Below, one piece after another: positions 30,706 to 38,704 of a stretch of 41,320 nt of DNA. How positions within the stretch are numbered: position 1 is the stretch's first letter; each line of letters opens with the position of its first letter. Under the pieces are notes generated by a model. It was given only the letters and a program-made list of their open reading frames with translations. It searched no databases and had not been told where the DNA came from. Position numbers and translations under genes: made by a program. Source of the stretch: Angelakisella sp. (GTDB lineage: Bacteria > Bacillota > Clostridia > Oscillospirales > Ruminococcaceae); the NCBI GenBank assembly GCA_020024555.1, contig JAHHTQ010000016.1, positions 1-41,320 on the forward strand, given 5' to 3'.

Positions 30706-32172
30706 TTATTTAATACCCATAATTTTATATATTTTTTCCATATCTAAATTTTTACGGACTACATTTGCAAGTATATCAAACTGTTTGTTTTGATAAGCAT
30801 AATAATCAAAATTTGTGTTTTCTATATATTTTTTATTGAAATGTCGGCAAAGCGTTTCCGCAAATACATCTGCTGTTTTATCAAAGATACCGTGAATATA
30901 TGTGCCGTATACGTTATTATGACACGTAATATAATTATGGCTGTCGCTAATTCCACAATGAATTTCGTATCCTGTGAAATCTCTGTCGTTAAGCGTAGAA
31001 AGCACACCTGAAAGCTTGTTGAGAACTCCTGTTATCTGCGTAAGTTTTTTGTTTTCGGAAAATATTGTGTTTATCGGTAACAGTCCAAGTCCGCTGTGTG
31101 TTCCGCCACCGTCAGTGTTGTGTTCATCAATAAGCTTGTTACCGAGCATTTGATAACCACCGCAAATCCCGAATATAATCGAACCGTTGCTTTGCATTTC
31201 TTTTATTTTTTTGTCAAAGCCCAATTTTTTCAGCCATTTTAAATCATCTATTGTACTTTTTGTCCCCGGTAAAATTATAACATCTGCATTTTCGAGGTCT
31301 TGTATATTATCAATATAGTTGACAGTTACACATTCAAATGTCGAAAGTACATTGAAATCCGTGTAGTTTGACATTCGTGGTAGTTTTATTATAGCTATAT
31401 TGAGTGTGTCTTTTGAGAATACCTTGCGCTTTACATCTATGCGACTGCTTAGGCTGTCTTCGTCCTCTATATCAACATCGATATATGGCACAACACCCAT
31501 AAACGGATATTTTCCATAAGGGTGTATTCTTTCGGCAAACATAAGAAGCCCACTGTCAAGGAGTCTTATATCGCCACGGAATTTATTTATTATAAGACCT
31601 TTTATGCGTTCTCTTTCTTCTTGTTCCATTAGCGCTATTGTTCCAAAGAGCTGGGCAAATACGCCGCCTCTGTCAATATCGCCGATGAGCAAAACAGGGG
31701 CGTCAACCATTTTTGCAACGCCCATATTTACTATATCATTGCTTTTTAGATTTATTTCGGCAGGACTGCCTGCGCCCTCAATAACTATTATGTCATTTTC
31801 GCTTGATAAACTGTTGTAGGCATTCATTATTTCGGGGATAAGTTGTGTTTTATATTCAAAATATTCTTTTGCCCGCATATTGCCTATTGATTTACCGTTT
31901 ACAATTACTTGCGAACCCATATTGCCCGTTGGTTTTAATAGGATAGGGTTCATACGCCAATCGGGATTTTTCATAGCTGCGTATGCCTGTACAGCCTGCG
32001 CTCTGCCAATTTCGCAACCGTCATTTGTGACAAAGGAATTTAAAGCCATATTTTGTGATTTAAACGGAGCGACGCTGTAACCGTCCTGCGCGAATATTCT
32101 GCACAGCGCCGATGTAAGTATGCTTTTGCCTGCGTTTGACATTGTTCCTTGTAGCATTATTGATTTAGCCAT
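30706..32172 (-). CDS. cobQ: cobyric acid synthase
   Basis: The protein of 488 residues has an N-terminal dethiobiotin synthetase-like ATPase domain with P-loop GTMSNAGKS (9-17) and SQNMALNSF (39-47). The C-terminal class I glutamine amidotransferase domain has the nucleophile C337 in GICGGYQMLG and H427 in GTYIHG. It amidates the b, d, e and g side chains of adenosylcobyrinic acid a,c-diamide using glutamine and ATP. It overlaps cobD by 16 nt. The intact catalytic residues here contrast with the degenerate GatD of the same amidotransferase family at 5353-6090. Confidence 0.96.
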   Translation of the reverse strand: MAKSIMLQGTMSNAGKSILTSALCRIFAQDGYSVAPFKSQNMALNSFVTNDGCEIGRAQAVQAYAAMKNPDWRMNPILLKPTGNMGSQVIVNGKSIGNMRAKEYFEYKTQLIPEIMNAYNSLSSENDIIVIEGAGSPAEINLKSNDIVNMGVAKMVDAPVLLIGDIDRGGVFAQLFGTIALMEQEERERIKGLIINKFRGDIRLLDSGLLMFAERIHPYGKYPFMGVVPYIDVDIEDEDSLSSRIDVKRKVFSKDTLNIAIIKLPRMSNYTDFNVLSTFECVTVNYIDNIQDLENADVIILPGTKSTIDDLKWLKKLGFDKKIKEMQSNGSIIFGICGGYQMLGNKLIDEHNTDGGGTHSGLGLLPINTIFSENKKLTQITGVLNKLSGVLSTLNDRDFTGYEIHCGISDSHNYITCHNNVYGTYIHGIFDKTADVFAETLCRHFNKKYIENTNFDYYAYQNKQFDILANVVRKNLDMEKIYKIMGIK

Positions 32173-33260
32173 ATTTTCCCCCCTGTCTGTTTTGCAAGAA
32201 TATCATCAATACTTTTCAGCAGTATTTTGCTGTATTTATGTGATTTTATGGCAATTCTGTAATACTTGTCGTCAAGTCCCTGAAAATTACCGCAGTTTCT
32301 TATCATTATGCTTTTTTTATAAAGTTCGTCATATAGCGGAAACGTAGTTTCTATCAATAAATAATTTGCGCTGCTGTCATATACCGTAAAGCCACGTTTT
32401 TCAAGTTCTTTTTTTAAATATTCTCTTTCGGTTTCGGTATGTTTTTTAAGCTTTGCTATAAATTTATTACAGTCAAGTGCCGCATAGCCTGCGTTTTGCG
32501 CAAGAGTTGATACGTTCCATGACTGTGTGGTCTCGGACATTTTTGCCAGCAATTCTGTGTTACTGCACATACAGTAGCCAAGTCGAACCCCAGCCAAACC
32601 ATAACTTTTTGTAAATGCTTTTAGAATGATAAGATTTTTGCTTGTTTCTGTTTTTTGTATCATTGTGGCATTTTCATTGTTGGTTGCTATATCCATAAAG
32701 CATTCGTCAATAAAGAGAATTATATTGTTTTTTTCACATTTATCCAGTATTTTTGTTAATATTTCTCTGTTATAGAGTACGCCTGTGGGATTATTGGGAT
32801 TGCATATAAATATACATTCGGGTTTGTTATCTACACAGTTAAGCGCATTATCTATACAGTCAAGTATTTTGTCATCAAGATTAAAATTGTTTTTTTCGCT
32901 TAACAGATATTTTTTTATTATTGCATTATTTGTTTTAAGCGCATTTTCATATTCGCAAAAAGTGGGAATTACTATTAGCGCGCTTTTTATGTTTGCGCCC
33001 ATAACGAAAGAAAAAATAATATCCGCCGCGCCGTTACCGCAAAATATATAGTCAGCGCTTGTATGGTGGTGTTCAGCTATTTTTTTACGTAGCTTTGCGC
33101 AATATGGGTCGGGATATTGCCACAAACTATCCACGCTTTTCTTTATGGCTTGCTTAATTTTGTATGGTGTTCCAAAAGGCGAAACATTTGCCGAAAAGTC
33201 CCATTTTATTTTGTTTTTGTATATATCTCCGCCATGTGGGTTATCTCTGTTATATAACAT
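32157..33260 (-). CDS. cobD: CobD-type threonine-phosphate decarboxylase (aminotransferase fold)
   Basis: The protein of 367 residues is a fold-type I PLP enzyme related to histidinol-phosphate aminotransferase. Its N-terminal HGGDIY and DFSANVSPFG are characteristic of CobD. N156/P157 in NPNNPTG, D185 in FIDECF, the Schiff-base K218 in FTKSYGLAG and R226 are in place. CobD makes (R)-1-amino-2-propanol phosphate from threonine phosphate for the cobalamin lower loop. Pairing with cobQ supports this over histidine biosynthesis. AGGTGA precedes the ATG. No cobalamin riboswitch is seen in the 98 bp up to pnp. Confidence 0.9.
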   Translation of the reverse strand: MLYNRDNPHGGDIYKNKIKWDFSANVSPFGTPYKIKQAIKKSVDSLWQYPDPYCAKLRKKIAEHHHTSADYIFCGNGAADIIFSFVMGANIKSALIVIPTFCEYENALKTNNAIIKKYLLSEKNNFNLDDKILDCIDNALNCVDNKPECIFICNPNNPTGVLYNREILTKILDKCEKNNIILFIDECFMDIATNNENATMIQKTETSKNLIILKAFTKSYGLAGVRLGYCMCSNTELLAKMSETTQSWNVSTLAQNAGYAALDCNKFIAKLKKHTETEREYLKKELEKRGFTVYDSSANYLLIETTFPLYDELYKKSIMIRNCGNFQGLDDKYYRIAIKSHKYSKILLKSIDDILAKQTGGKIWLNQ

Positions 33261-33301
33261 ATATTTTTCACCTGTATTAATGGAATAGTGCGGTATTATC
33301 C

Positions 33302-33343
33302 TAAAAAAACAGTCTGCTGTTCATAATATGTTTAGCAGACTGT
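33302..33343 (-). terminator. intrinsic terminator of pnp
   Basis: ACAGTCTGCT (33309-33318) pairs perfectly with AGCAGACTGT (33334-33343). The minus strand continues with TTTTTTT. It separates pnp from cobD. Confidence 0.92.
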
Positions 33344-33358
33344 CAAATATTTTAAATA

Positions 33359-35467
33359 TTATTTGTTGCGTGCTTCCATAGCAGCTATTGCATCTTTGCG
33401 GGAAAGATTAATTCTTCCCTGTGAATCTATCTCTGTAACCATAACAAGTATTTCATCACCGACAGATACTACATCTTCTACTTTTTCCACACGTTTTGTG
33501 TCAAGTTTGCTGATGTGTACAAGTCCCTCTTTGCCAGGGGCAATCTCAACAAATGCGCCAAATGCCATTAGTCTTGTTACTACGCCTTTGTATACTGCAT
33601 TTACCTCAGGGTCATTGACAATAGTTTCTATTATTGCCATTGCGCGACGTACATCATCTATATTGATAGCTGATACAAATACTTTTCCGTCATCTTCAAT
33701 GTCAATTTTAACATTACATTCAGCGCAGATTTTTTGTATTACTTTACCGCCTTGACCGATAACGTCACGGATTTTCTCAGGGTCAATATTCATACTCAGC
33801 ATTTTCGGAGCATATTCTGACAGTTCGGGACGAACTTCCGGAATAGCTTTCAGCATAATATCGTCTAGGATATGAATACGTGCTTTGTATGTCTTTTCAA
33901 ATGCTTCTTTTATAATTTCAGGTGTCAAACCGTCAATTTTAAGGTCCATTTGTATAGCTGTAATACCTTTGTGCGTACCGCCGACTTTAAAGTCCATATC
34001 GCCGAAGAAGTCTTCAAGTCCTTGGATATCAACCATTGTGATAAAGCGGTCGCCCTCTGTAACAAGACCGCACGAGATACCTGCAACAGGAGCGGTTATA
34101 GGAACGCCTGCGTCCATTAGCGCAAGTGTAGAACCACATATCGAGCCTTGTGAAGTAGAGCCGTTTGAAGACAGTACTTCTGAAACAAGTCTGATTGCAT
34201 AAGGGAATTTATCGACAGATGGGATAACAGGTTCCAATGCTCTCTCTGCCAAAGCGCCGTGACCTATTTCTCGTCTGCCCGGTCCACGACTTGGGCGTGT
34301 TTCACCGACTGAGTATGAAGGGAAATTGTAGTGGTGCATATAACGTTTTGTTGTATCGCCGTCTATACCGTCAAGTAGTTGAGCTTCTTTAATAGTACCA
34401 AGTGTAGCGATTGTAAGAACTTGTGTTTGACCACGTGTAAACATACCTGAACCATGCACACGTGGCAGTAGTCCAACTTCTGCGTTAAGCGGACGGATTT
34501 CGTCAAGTCCTCTGCCGTCAACACGTTTGCCGTCATCTAGTAACCAACGACGCACAATGTATTTTTGCAGTTTGTATATACATTCATCTATTTGCAGAAG
34601 ATTTGTACCTTCTTCGTCATCAAATTTTGCGTGAATTTCTTCAACAACAGGAGCAAGACGGGCTTCACGAATATTTTTGTCGTCTGTATCGAGTGCAAAA
34701 CGTACTTCTTCGATTGCAAATTCTTTAATGTCATTAAAGAGAGTTTCAGGGACTTCCTGTGATTCATAAGTAAATTTAGGTTTACCTATTTCAGCCTGCG
34801 CACCTTTGATAAACTCTACCATTTTTTTGATTTCTTCATAGCCTTGCATAATGGCATTGAACATTGTATCATTGTCAACTTCATTAGCGCCTGCTTCTAT
34901 CATACAAACTTTTTTGTCTGTACCTGCAACAGTAAGCGTAAGGTCGCTCTTTTCTTTTTGTTCTGCATTTGGGCAAAGGATAATTTCGCCGTCAATAAGA
35001 CCCACATTGATACCTGCAATAGGTCCGTTCCATGGAATATCAGAGATAGAAAGGGCGAAAGACGCGCCAATCATACCTGCAATTTCAGGCGAACAATCAG
35101 GGTCAACTGAAAGAACTGTCATAACAATAGATACATCATTACGCATATCTTTTGGGAAAAGCGGACGGATAGGTCTGTCTACAACACGCGAGCAAAGTAT
35201 GGCTTTGTCAGATGGTCTGCCTTCTCTTTTTAGGAAAGAACCGGGAATTTTACCGACAGAATACAGTTTTTCTTCAAAATCTACTGAAAGAGGAAGAAAA
35301 TCTATTCCTTCACGGGGTTTTTGCGATGCTGTTACGTTTACAAGTACAGATGTATCACCGTATCTTACAAGTACAGAACCATTTGCAAGACAACACATTT
35401 TACCGGTTTCAAATGAAATTTTTCTGCCTGCAAATTCTGTTTCAAAAACTTTAAAATTTTCAAACAT
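33359..35467 (-). CDS. pnp: polyribonucleotide nucleotidyltransferase (PNPase)
   Basis: The protein of 702 residues has the full PNPase layout. Two RNase PH domains (about 1-220 and 310-540) are separated by an all-helical domain. The second PH domain holds the active site (GSGMFTRGQTQVL and DIQGLEDFFGDMDFKV). A KH domain follows with IRDVIGQGGKVIQKI, and a C-terminal S1 domain (VYKGVVTRLMAFGAFVEI). It degrades RNA 3'-5' with phosphate and can add tails in reverse. AGGAGG precedes the ATG. The gene has its own promoter and a long leader stem-loop, is separated from rpsO by the rpsO terminator and a dispersed repeat, and ends at a strong terminator. Confidence 0.98.
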   Translation of the reverse strand: MFENFKVFETEFAGRKISFETGKMCCLANGSVLVRYGDTSVLVNVTASQKPREGIDFLPLSVDFEEKLYSVGKIPGSFLKREGRPSDKAILCSRVVDRPIRPLFPKDMRNDVSIVMTVLSVDPDCSPEIAGMIGASFALSISDIPWNGPIAGINVGLIDGEIILCPNAEQKEKSDLTLTVAGTDKKVCMIEAGANEVDNDTMFNAIMQGYEEIKKMVEFIKGAQAEIGKPKFTYESQEVPETLFNDIKEFAIEEVRFALDTDDKNIREARLAPVVEEIHAKFDDEEGTNLLQIDECIYKLQKYIVRRWLLDDGKRVDGRGLDEIRPLNAEVGLLPRVHGSGMFTRGQTQVLTIATLGTIKEAQLLDGIDGDTTKRYMHHYNFPSYSVGETRPSRGPGRREIGHGALAERALEPVIPSVDKFPYAIRLVSEVLSSNGSTSQGSICGSTLALMDAGVPITAPVAGISCGLVTEGDRFITMVDIQGLEDFFGDMDFKVGGTHKGITAIQMDLKIDGLTPEIIKEAFEKTYKARIHILDDIMLKAIPEVRPELSEYAPKMLSMNIDPEKIRDVIGQGGKVIQKICAECNVKIDIEDDGKVFVSAINIDDVRRAMAIIETIVNDPEVNAVYKGVVTRLMAFGAFVEIAPGKEGLVHISKLDTKRVEKVEDVVSVGDEILVMVTEIDSQGRINLSRKDAIAAMEARNK

Positions 35468-35525
35468 ATTTTTACCTCCTAAATTAATTAAACAATTTTG
35501 TTTTTTATATAAGTTTTATATAAAA

Positions 35526-35607
35526 GGTAAAAAACTGAGTTTAGCAATAAATCCAACCACAAATTTATGTTTGTGACTCGATTAACTGCTAAAAAGTGTT
35601 TTTTACC
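35526..35607 (-). promoter_or_regulatory. long stem-loop at the 5' end of the pnp leader
   Basis: Arms GGTAAAAAAC (35526-35535)/GTTTTTTACC (35598-35607) and TTTAGCA (35540-35546)/TGCTAAA (35587-35593) form a 17-bp stem broken by a 4x4 internal loop. An apical hairpin CACAAA/TTTGTG lies at 35558-35575. On the minus strand it begins only a few bases after the predicted start of transcription. It resembles in position the pnp leader stem used for autoregulation in enteric bacteria. Confidence 0.6.
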
Positions 35608-35617
35608 TAATAATACC

Positions 35618-35646
35618 ATTATATGAATGGTTTCAGCGTATCAAAA
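35618..35646 (-). promoter_or_regulatory. pnp promoter with -35 inside repeat copy 2
   Basis: A perfect -10 TATAAT lies at 35623-35618 (minus strand). The -35 could be TTTTGA at 17 bp (35646-35641) or TTGATA at 15 bp (35644-35639). Both fall in the terminal sequence of the dispersed repeat. Confidence 0.55.
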
Positions 35647-35886
35647 AAGGTATATCCATTCGTCATAATGACGAAGTTTATAAAAGTTTTACTCAAATTT
35701 TTTCAAAAAATTGCGGTTTAAGAAGGGCAGAGCCTAAGACGTTTTCCGCAGAAAACGGAACGCTTTTGCCGTTCAAGCGCATTTTTGAAGGTGAATTTTG
35801 GCATAAATGCCAAAAGAGGAAACTTTTTGCAAGAGAAAAAGTTTCTTTGAAATTGCCCATTTTTTTATAGATATTTAATATTGACA
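35634..35886 (+). repeat. dispersed multi-hairpin repeat, copy 2
   Basis: The core at 35634-35859 is homologous to copies 1 and 3 (same orientation as copy 3, opposite to copy 1). It contains TTCGTCAT/ATGACGAA, GTTTTC/GAAAAC, GAACG/CGTTC and TTTTGGCAT/ATGCCAAAA dyads plus a GAAACTTTTT-type arm pair. It has about 50 bp (around 35691-35745) that copy 1 lacks. An inverted end TTGACA may lie at 35881-35886. A 64-codon open frame across it is an artefact shared in part with copy 1 (GNFKETFS). Confidence 0.85.
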
Positions 35887-35913
35887 ATAATATAAATTTT
35901 AATAATTTTAGTT

Positions 35914-35962
35914 TTGTATAAACAAAGGCAAGCAGACAAAATATACATTAAGTCTGCCTGCC
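35914..35962 (-). terminator. intrinsic terminator of rpsO
   Basis: GGCAAGCAGAC (35927-35937) pairs with GTCTGCCTGCC (35952-35962), one mismatch. TTTGTTTAT follows on the minus strand. Confidence 0.85.
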
Positions 35963-35977
35963 AAAACATCATTAAAA

Positions 35978-36244
35978 TTATTTACGCAAACCAAGTTTTG
36001 CTATGATTTCACGGTAACGGTTGATATCTTTCTTCATTAGGTAGTTTAGTAGGTTTCTTCTGCGACCAACCATTTTTAGAAGACCACGTCTGCTGTGGTG
36101 ATCTTTTGCATGAACTTTCAGATGCTCTGTAAGTTCGTTGATTCTTTTTGTCAGAACAGCGATTTGAACTTCCGGAGAACCTGTGTCACCTTCGTGTGTT
36201 GCGTATTCTTTGATAATTTCGTTTTTTACTTCTTTTTGTAGCAT
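35978..36244 (-). CDS. rpsO: 30S ribosomal protein S15
   Basis: The protein of 88 residues is a complete S15 with the conserved HEGDTGSPEVQIAVLTKRI and DHHSRRGLLKMVGRRRNLLNYL segments that contact 16S rRNA helices 20-22. It is a primary binder in assembly of the 30S platform. AAAGGTG precedes the ATG. The transcript has a consensus promoter, a structured leader of about 130 nt and its own terminator, so rpsO and pnp are adjacent but separately controlled here. Confidence 0.98.
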   Translation of the reverse strand: MLQKEVKNEIIKEYATHEGDTGSPEVQIAVLTKRINELTEHLKVHAKDHHSRRGLLKMVGRRRNLLNYLMKKDINRYREIIAKLGLRK

Positions 36245-36280
36245 AGTAATTTTTCACCTTTCAAATTTTAATTTAATTTT

Positions 36281-36349
36281 CCTTATTCTAAGCTTTGGCT
36301 GGTGAACCCTTTTGATAAAAAGGTATTTTATCCATAAGCTGAGAATAGG
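36281..36349 (-). promoter_or_regulatory. structured rpsO leader, possible S15 autoregulatory RNA
   Basis: Arms 36281-36298 and 36332-36349 pair as segments of 2, 6, 5 and 3 bp separated by small bulges (TATTCT/AGAATA and AGCTT/AAGCT are the main helices). They enclose a second hairpin CCTTTT-GATA-AAAAGG (36308-36323). S15 represses its own synthesis through leader RNAs in several bacterial groups, including Firmicutes; membership of a known class was not tested. Confidence 0.6.
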
Positions 36350-36383
36350 TATGGGTATTGATTTAACAGCACAATACTGTATC

Positions 36384-36412
36384 AGTATAGCACAATATAA
36401 AAAATATGTAAA
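36384..36412 (-). promoter_or_regulatory. sigma-A promoter of rpsO
   Basis: On the minus strand TTTACA (36412-36407), a 17-bp spacer and TATACT (36389-36384) form a strong promoter, with the start of transcription near 36377. Confidence 0.8.
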
Positions 36413-36457
36413 GTACTTTTTAATTTGCAAATAAATATTTTAGCAATATTGTTTTAT

Positions 36458-37186
36458 TTAATATACTTTTTCGAGTTTTTCTTTGTTTCTTTTGATTTTT
36501 GAGTAAGTAAAGTATGGAACAAAGAACAGCATAACTCCCGCAGAATATAAAAAGGCGTACATACAAATTATAAATATCGGTTTTGGGAGTATTTTACTGA
36601 AAATAGCGACAGGCGTTCCTATTCCTCCGCCGATATAGCAGTAGTCCCAGCCATATAAAATATTTGTTATTATGCAGGGAACGGCGAGTAAAAGCACAGG
36701 TATAAAGAATAGTTTCAAATCACTCTTTTTTGGACGATAGTAGCCTGAAATCCAAAGTACGGCGGGAATAAGCAACATAAACACATGGTAAATAAGACTG
36801 CGTATTGGAACAAACGAAAACAGCGGATAGCGGTTTAGATATACATTAAATACAAGTCCGAATATTCCCATTAGTATATTGAGCGTACATATATATGAGA
36901 GAGCTGTACGATTAACTTTACTGTTTGGTTTTGTAAATGCGATAAATGGCATACATATCCAACAAAGTGAACAGTAATACAGCGGTAAAGTTGTTGCAAG
37001 GTTTATTTTACCAAAATTATATATTTCCCAAAACCAATATATAGGGTCAAACAGCAGCATAATAACAGTAAAGAATTTTATGAAAAAATTAATTTGTCTA
37101 TTATTATTATTTTTAAATTTAAAGGCTACGATAAAAATAAAGATAAATGACACTAACATAAATATTATATGTTGTAGTCCCAGCAT
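36458..37186 (-). CDS. YwaF-like (TIGR02206) integral membrane protein
   Basis: The protein of 242 residues has about seven membrane segments. The order LPLYYCSLCWICMPF (third segment), PIRSLIYHVFMLLIPAVLW and late NILYGWDYCYIGG matches the YwaF/TIGR02206 family. No function is established. The start is uncertain. The ATG at 37186 has AAGGA almost touching it, whereas GAGGTG is better spaced for an in-frame ATT 15 bp upstream, a rare start codon. The gene stands alone; the next downstream gene is rpsO with its own promoter. Confidence 0.78.
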   Translation of the reverse strand: MLGLQHIIFMLVSFIFIFIVAFKFKNNNNRQINFFIKFFTVIMLLFDPIYWFWEIYNFGKINLATTLPLYYCSLCWICMPFIAFTKPNSKVNRTALSYICTLNILMGIFGLVFNVYLNRYPLFSFVPIRSLIYHVFMLLIPAVLWISGYYRPKKSDLKLFFIPVLLLAVPCIITNILYGWDYCYIGGGIGTPVAIFSKILPKPIFIICMYAFLYSAGVMLFFVPYFTYSKIKRNKEKLEKVY

Positions 37187-37456
37187 TCCTTGAAGTTTAA
37201 TAAAAACACCTCATTTTTTTAAAAATTTTTTTAAAAATAAATTTTATTAAGTATATCATATATTTAACGATAAATATATATTTTTTTCTTCAAAAAATTT
37301 TAATTTGTATAATATTATAAAAATACAGAGTTATAATTATCTGATTTTATAATATTTTTTAATATTTTTAATATTTTATTATTTTTAGAAGAAATAAGAA
37401 AATAAAAAGGAAAACATTTCTATATATACAATAGCGTTTTTGTAACATACTATTTG

Positions 37457-37484
37457 TAGAGGTTATTAAGTAAAAAAACCTCTA
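37457..37484 (+). promoter_or_regulatory. leader hairpin upstream of the NPPTG protein gene
   Basis: TAGAGGTT (37457-37464) pairs with AACCTCTA (37477-37484), followed by TCTTTT, 27 bp before the ATG. It could be a weak attenuator. The remainder of the 324-bp divergent region (37187-37510) is extremely AT-rich and shows no other gene or clear promoter. Confidence 0.4.
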
Positions 37485-37510
37485 TCTTTTAAAATATACG
37501 GAGGTAAAAT

Positions 37511-38485
37511 ATGAAAAGAGTTTTATCAATTATAACGATAATCACACTCTTTGCCCTCACTCTCATAACTCCTGCTTTCGCGGCGGATTTTTATCCGGGA
37601 CAAGAAATCCGTTTTAGCGCAGGCAGCGTTGAATGGGGCGATACAAAGCCGGAAAATGAAATTTCAACAAGTTACTATTCAGTAGCGGGACAAGATTGGA
37701 ATTCAGGTAAAGAGTTAGTTTCTTCTGTTCGTATAGATAATGAGGAAAACGAAGTCGTATTGACACTAAGACCGGATTATCTAAGTACAAAAACAAAAAA
37801 ATTATATGGTACAATTAAAATTCGTGACAAAAAACAAGGCAGATTTTTAACACTAAGCATTAACTGTGATGTTGGTTATAATCAATCTACAATAGATATA
37901 GAGCCTGACGGCAATATACCTACTATTTCAGTAGAACCAAACACAGTATATACAGTTACAGCAAGCGATGACGGCTATCCTTACGGTACGCTTATGTTTA
38001 ATGCCGATATAGCGGATATTATGGTTAGGGTATATGATAAAGAAAAATATTTCTTGGAATATGACCTAAGACCAAGCAGAGATGTACTGATAGCAAATGC
38101 CGACAGAGATGCGAATATGGAATTCTTAAACTTTAAGGCAAGACCAAACTTCTCGGGGCTTGCAACACTAAACTTCTATGGTGTGGAACCTAACTATTAT
38201 CTATATGAAGTACACAATGGTAAACTTACAAAACTGGCTACTTCTTGGGATAAAGAGACAGAAACATTAACTTACAAAACAAGAACTCTGGGTAGTTATG
38301 TAATTTCGGATAAACCATTGCTTTCAAGCGCAACATCAGGTTTAAATAATAACCAAAATACAACAAACCCTTCAACAAATGACCCAAACCCTCCGACAGG
38401 CGCAACAAACGTTGTAGGTATTGCAAGCGTCATAGCCCTTGTATCAGGTCTGTCAGCTTGCGCTGTATGTATGAAAAAACGTTAA
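37511..38485 (+). CDS. secreted wall-anchored protein with NPPTG sorting signal
   Basis: The protein of 324 residues begins with a signal peptide (about 1-24, ending TPAFAAD). The middle, about 25-265, is beta-rich and not recognised. A Ser/Asn/Thr/Pro-rich linker leads to NPPTG (293-297), a hydrophobic segment and the terminal KKR, the three parts of a sortase signal. NPPTG fits the (S/N)PxTG type recognised by class B-like sortases of some Clostridia; no sortase gene is in the window. GGAGG lies 6 nt before the ATG. It is a single-gene unit and the role is unknown. Confidence 0.82.
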   Translation: MKRVLSIITIITLFALTLITPAFAADFYPGQEIRFSAGSVEWGDTKPENEISTSYYSVAGQDWNSGKELVSSVRIDNEENEVVLTLRPDYLSTKTKKLYGTIKIRDKKQGRFLTLSINCDVGYNQSTIDIEPDGNIPTISVEPNTVYTVTASDDGYPYGTLMFNADIADIMVRVYDKEKYFLEYDLRPSRDVLIANADRDANMEFLNFKARPNFSGLATLNFYGVEPNYYLYEVHNGKLTKLATSWDKETETLTYKTRTLGSYVISDKPLLSSATSGLNNNQNTTNPSTNDPNPPTGATNVVGIASVIALVSGLSACAVCMKKR

Positions 38486-38502
38486 TAAACAAAATATAGT
38501 AT

Positions 38503-38552
38503 TATAGTATACTATAAATATATATTGCTTATTGTAATAGGCAATATATATT
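38503..38552. other. dyads downstream of the NPPTG protein gene
   Basis: The palindrome TATAGTATACTATA (38503-38516) is followed by a perfect 12-bp stem AATATATATTGC/GCAATATATATT (38517-38552). No strong T tract follows, so it is only a possible terminator. Confidence 0.4.
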
Positions 38553-38647
38553 ACATATTAAAGATGTTTTTCAGCTAATTGCAATTTTGCATATATATAT
38601 TATTTCTTTGTGTATTTTTTTCTACACTATTTTGTTGATAAAATATC

Positions 38648-38676
38648 TTGTCTAAAAATGTTGTATATGTTATCAT
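38648..38676 (+). promoter_or_regulatory. possible promoter of the RluA-family gene
   Basis: TTGTCT (38648-38653), a 17-bp spacer and TATCAT (38671-38676) precede the gene. A start of transcription near 38684 would exclude the TTG start at 38648. Confidence 0.45.
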
Positions 38677-38704
38677 ATTGTTTGATGTTTTAAATGATTG
38701 GGGT

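Noticed and set aside
33261..33358. Cobalamin riboswitch upstream of cobD
   Set aside because: The 98-bp gap is largely occupied by the pnp terminator and is too short for the riboswitch core.
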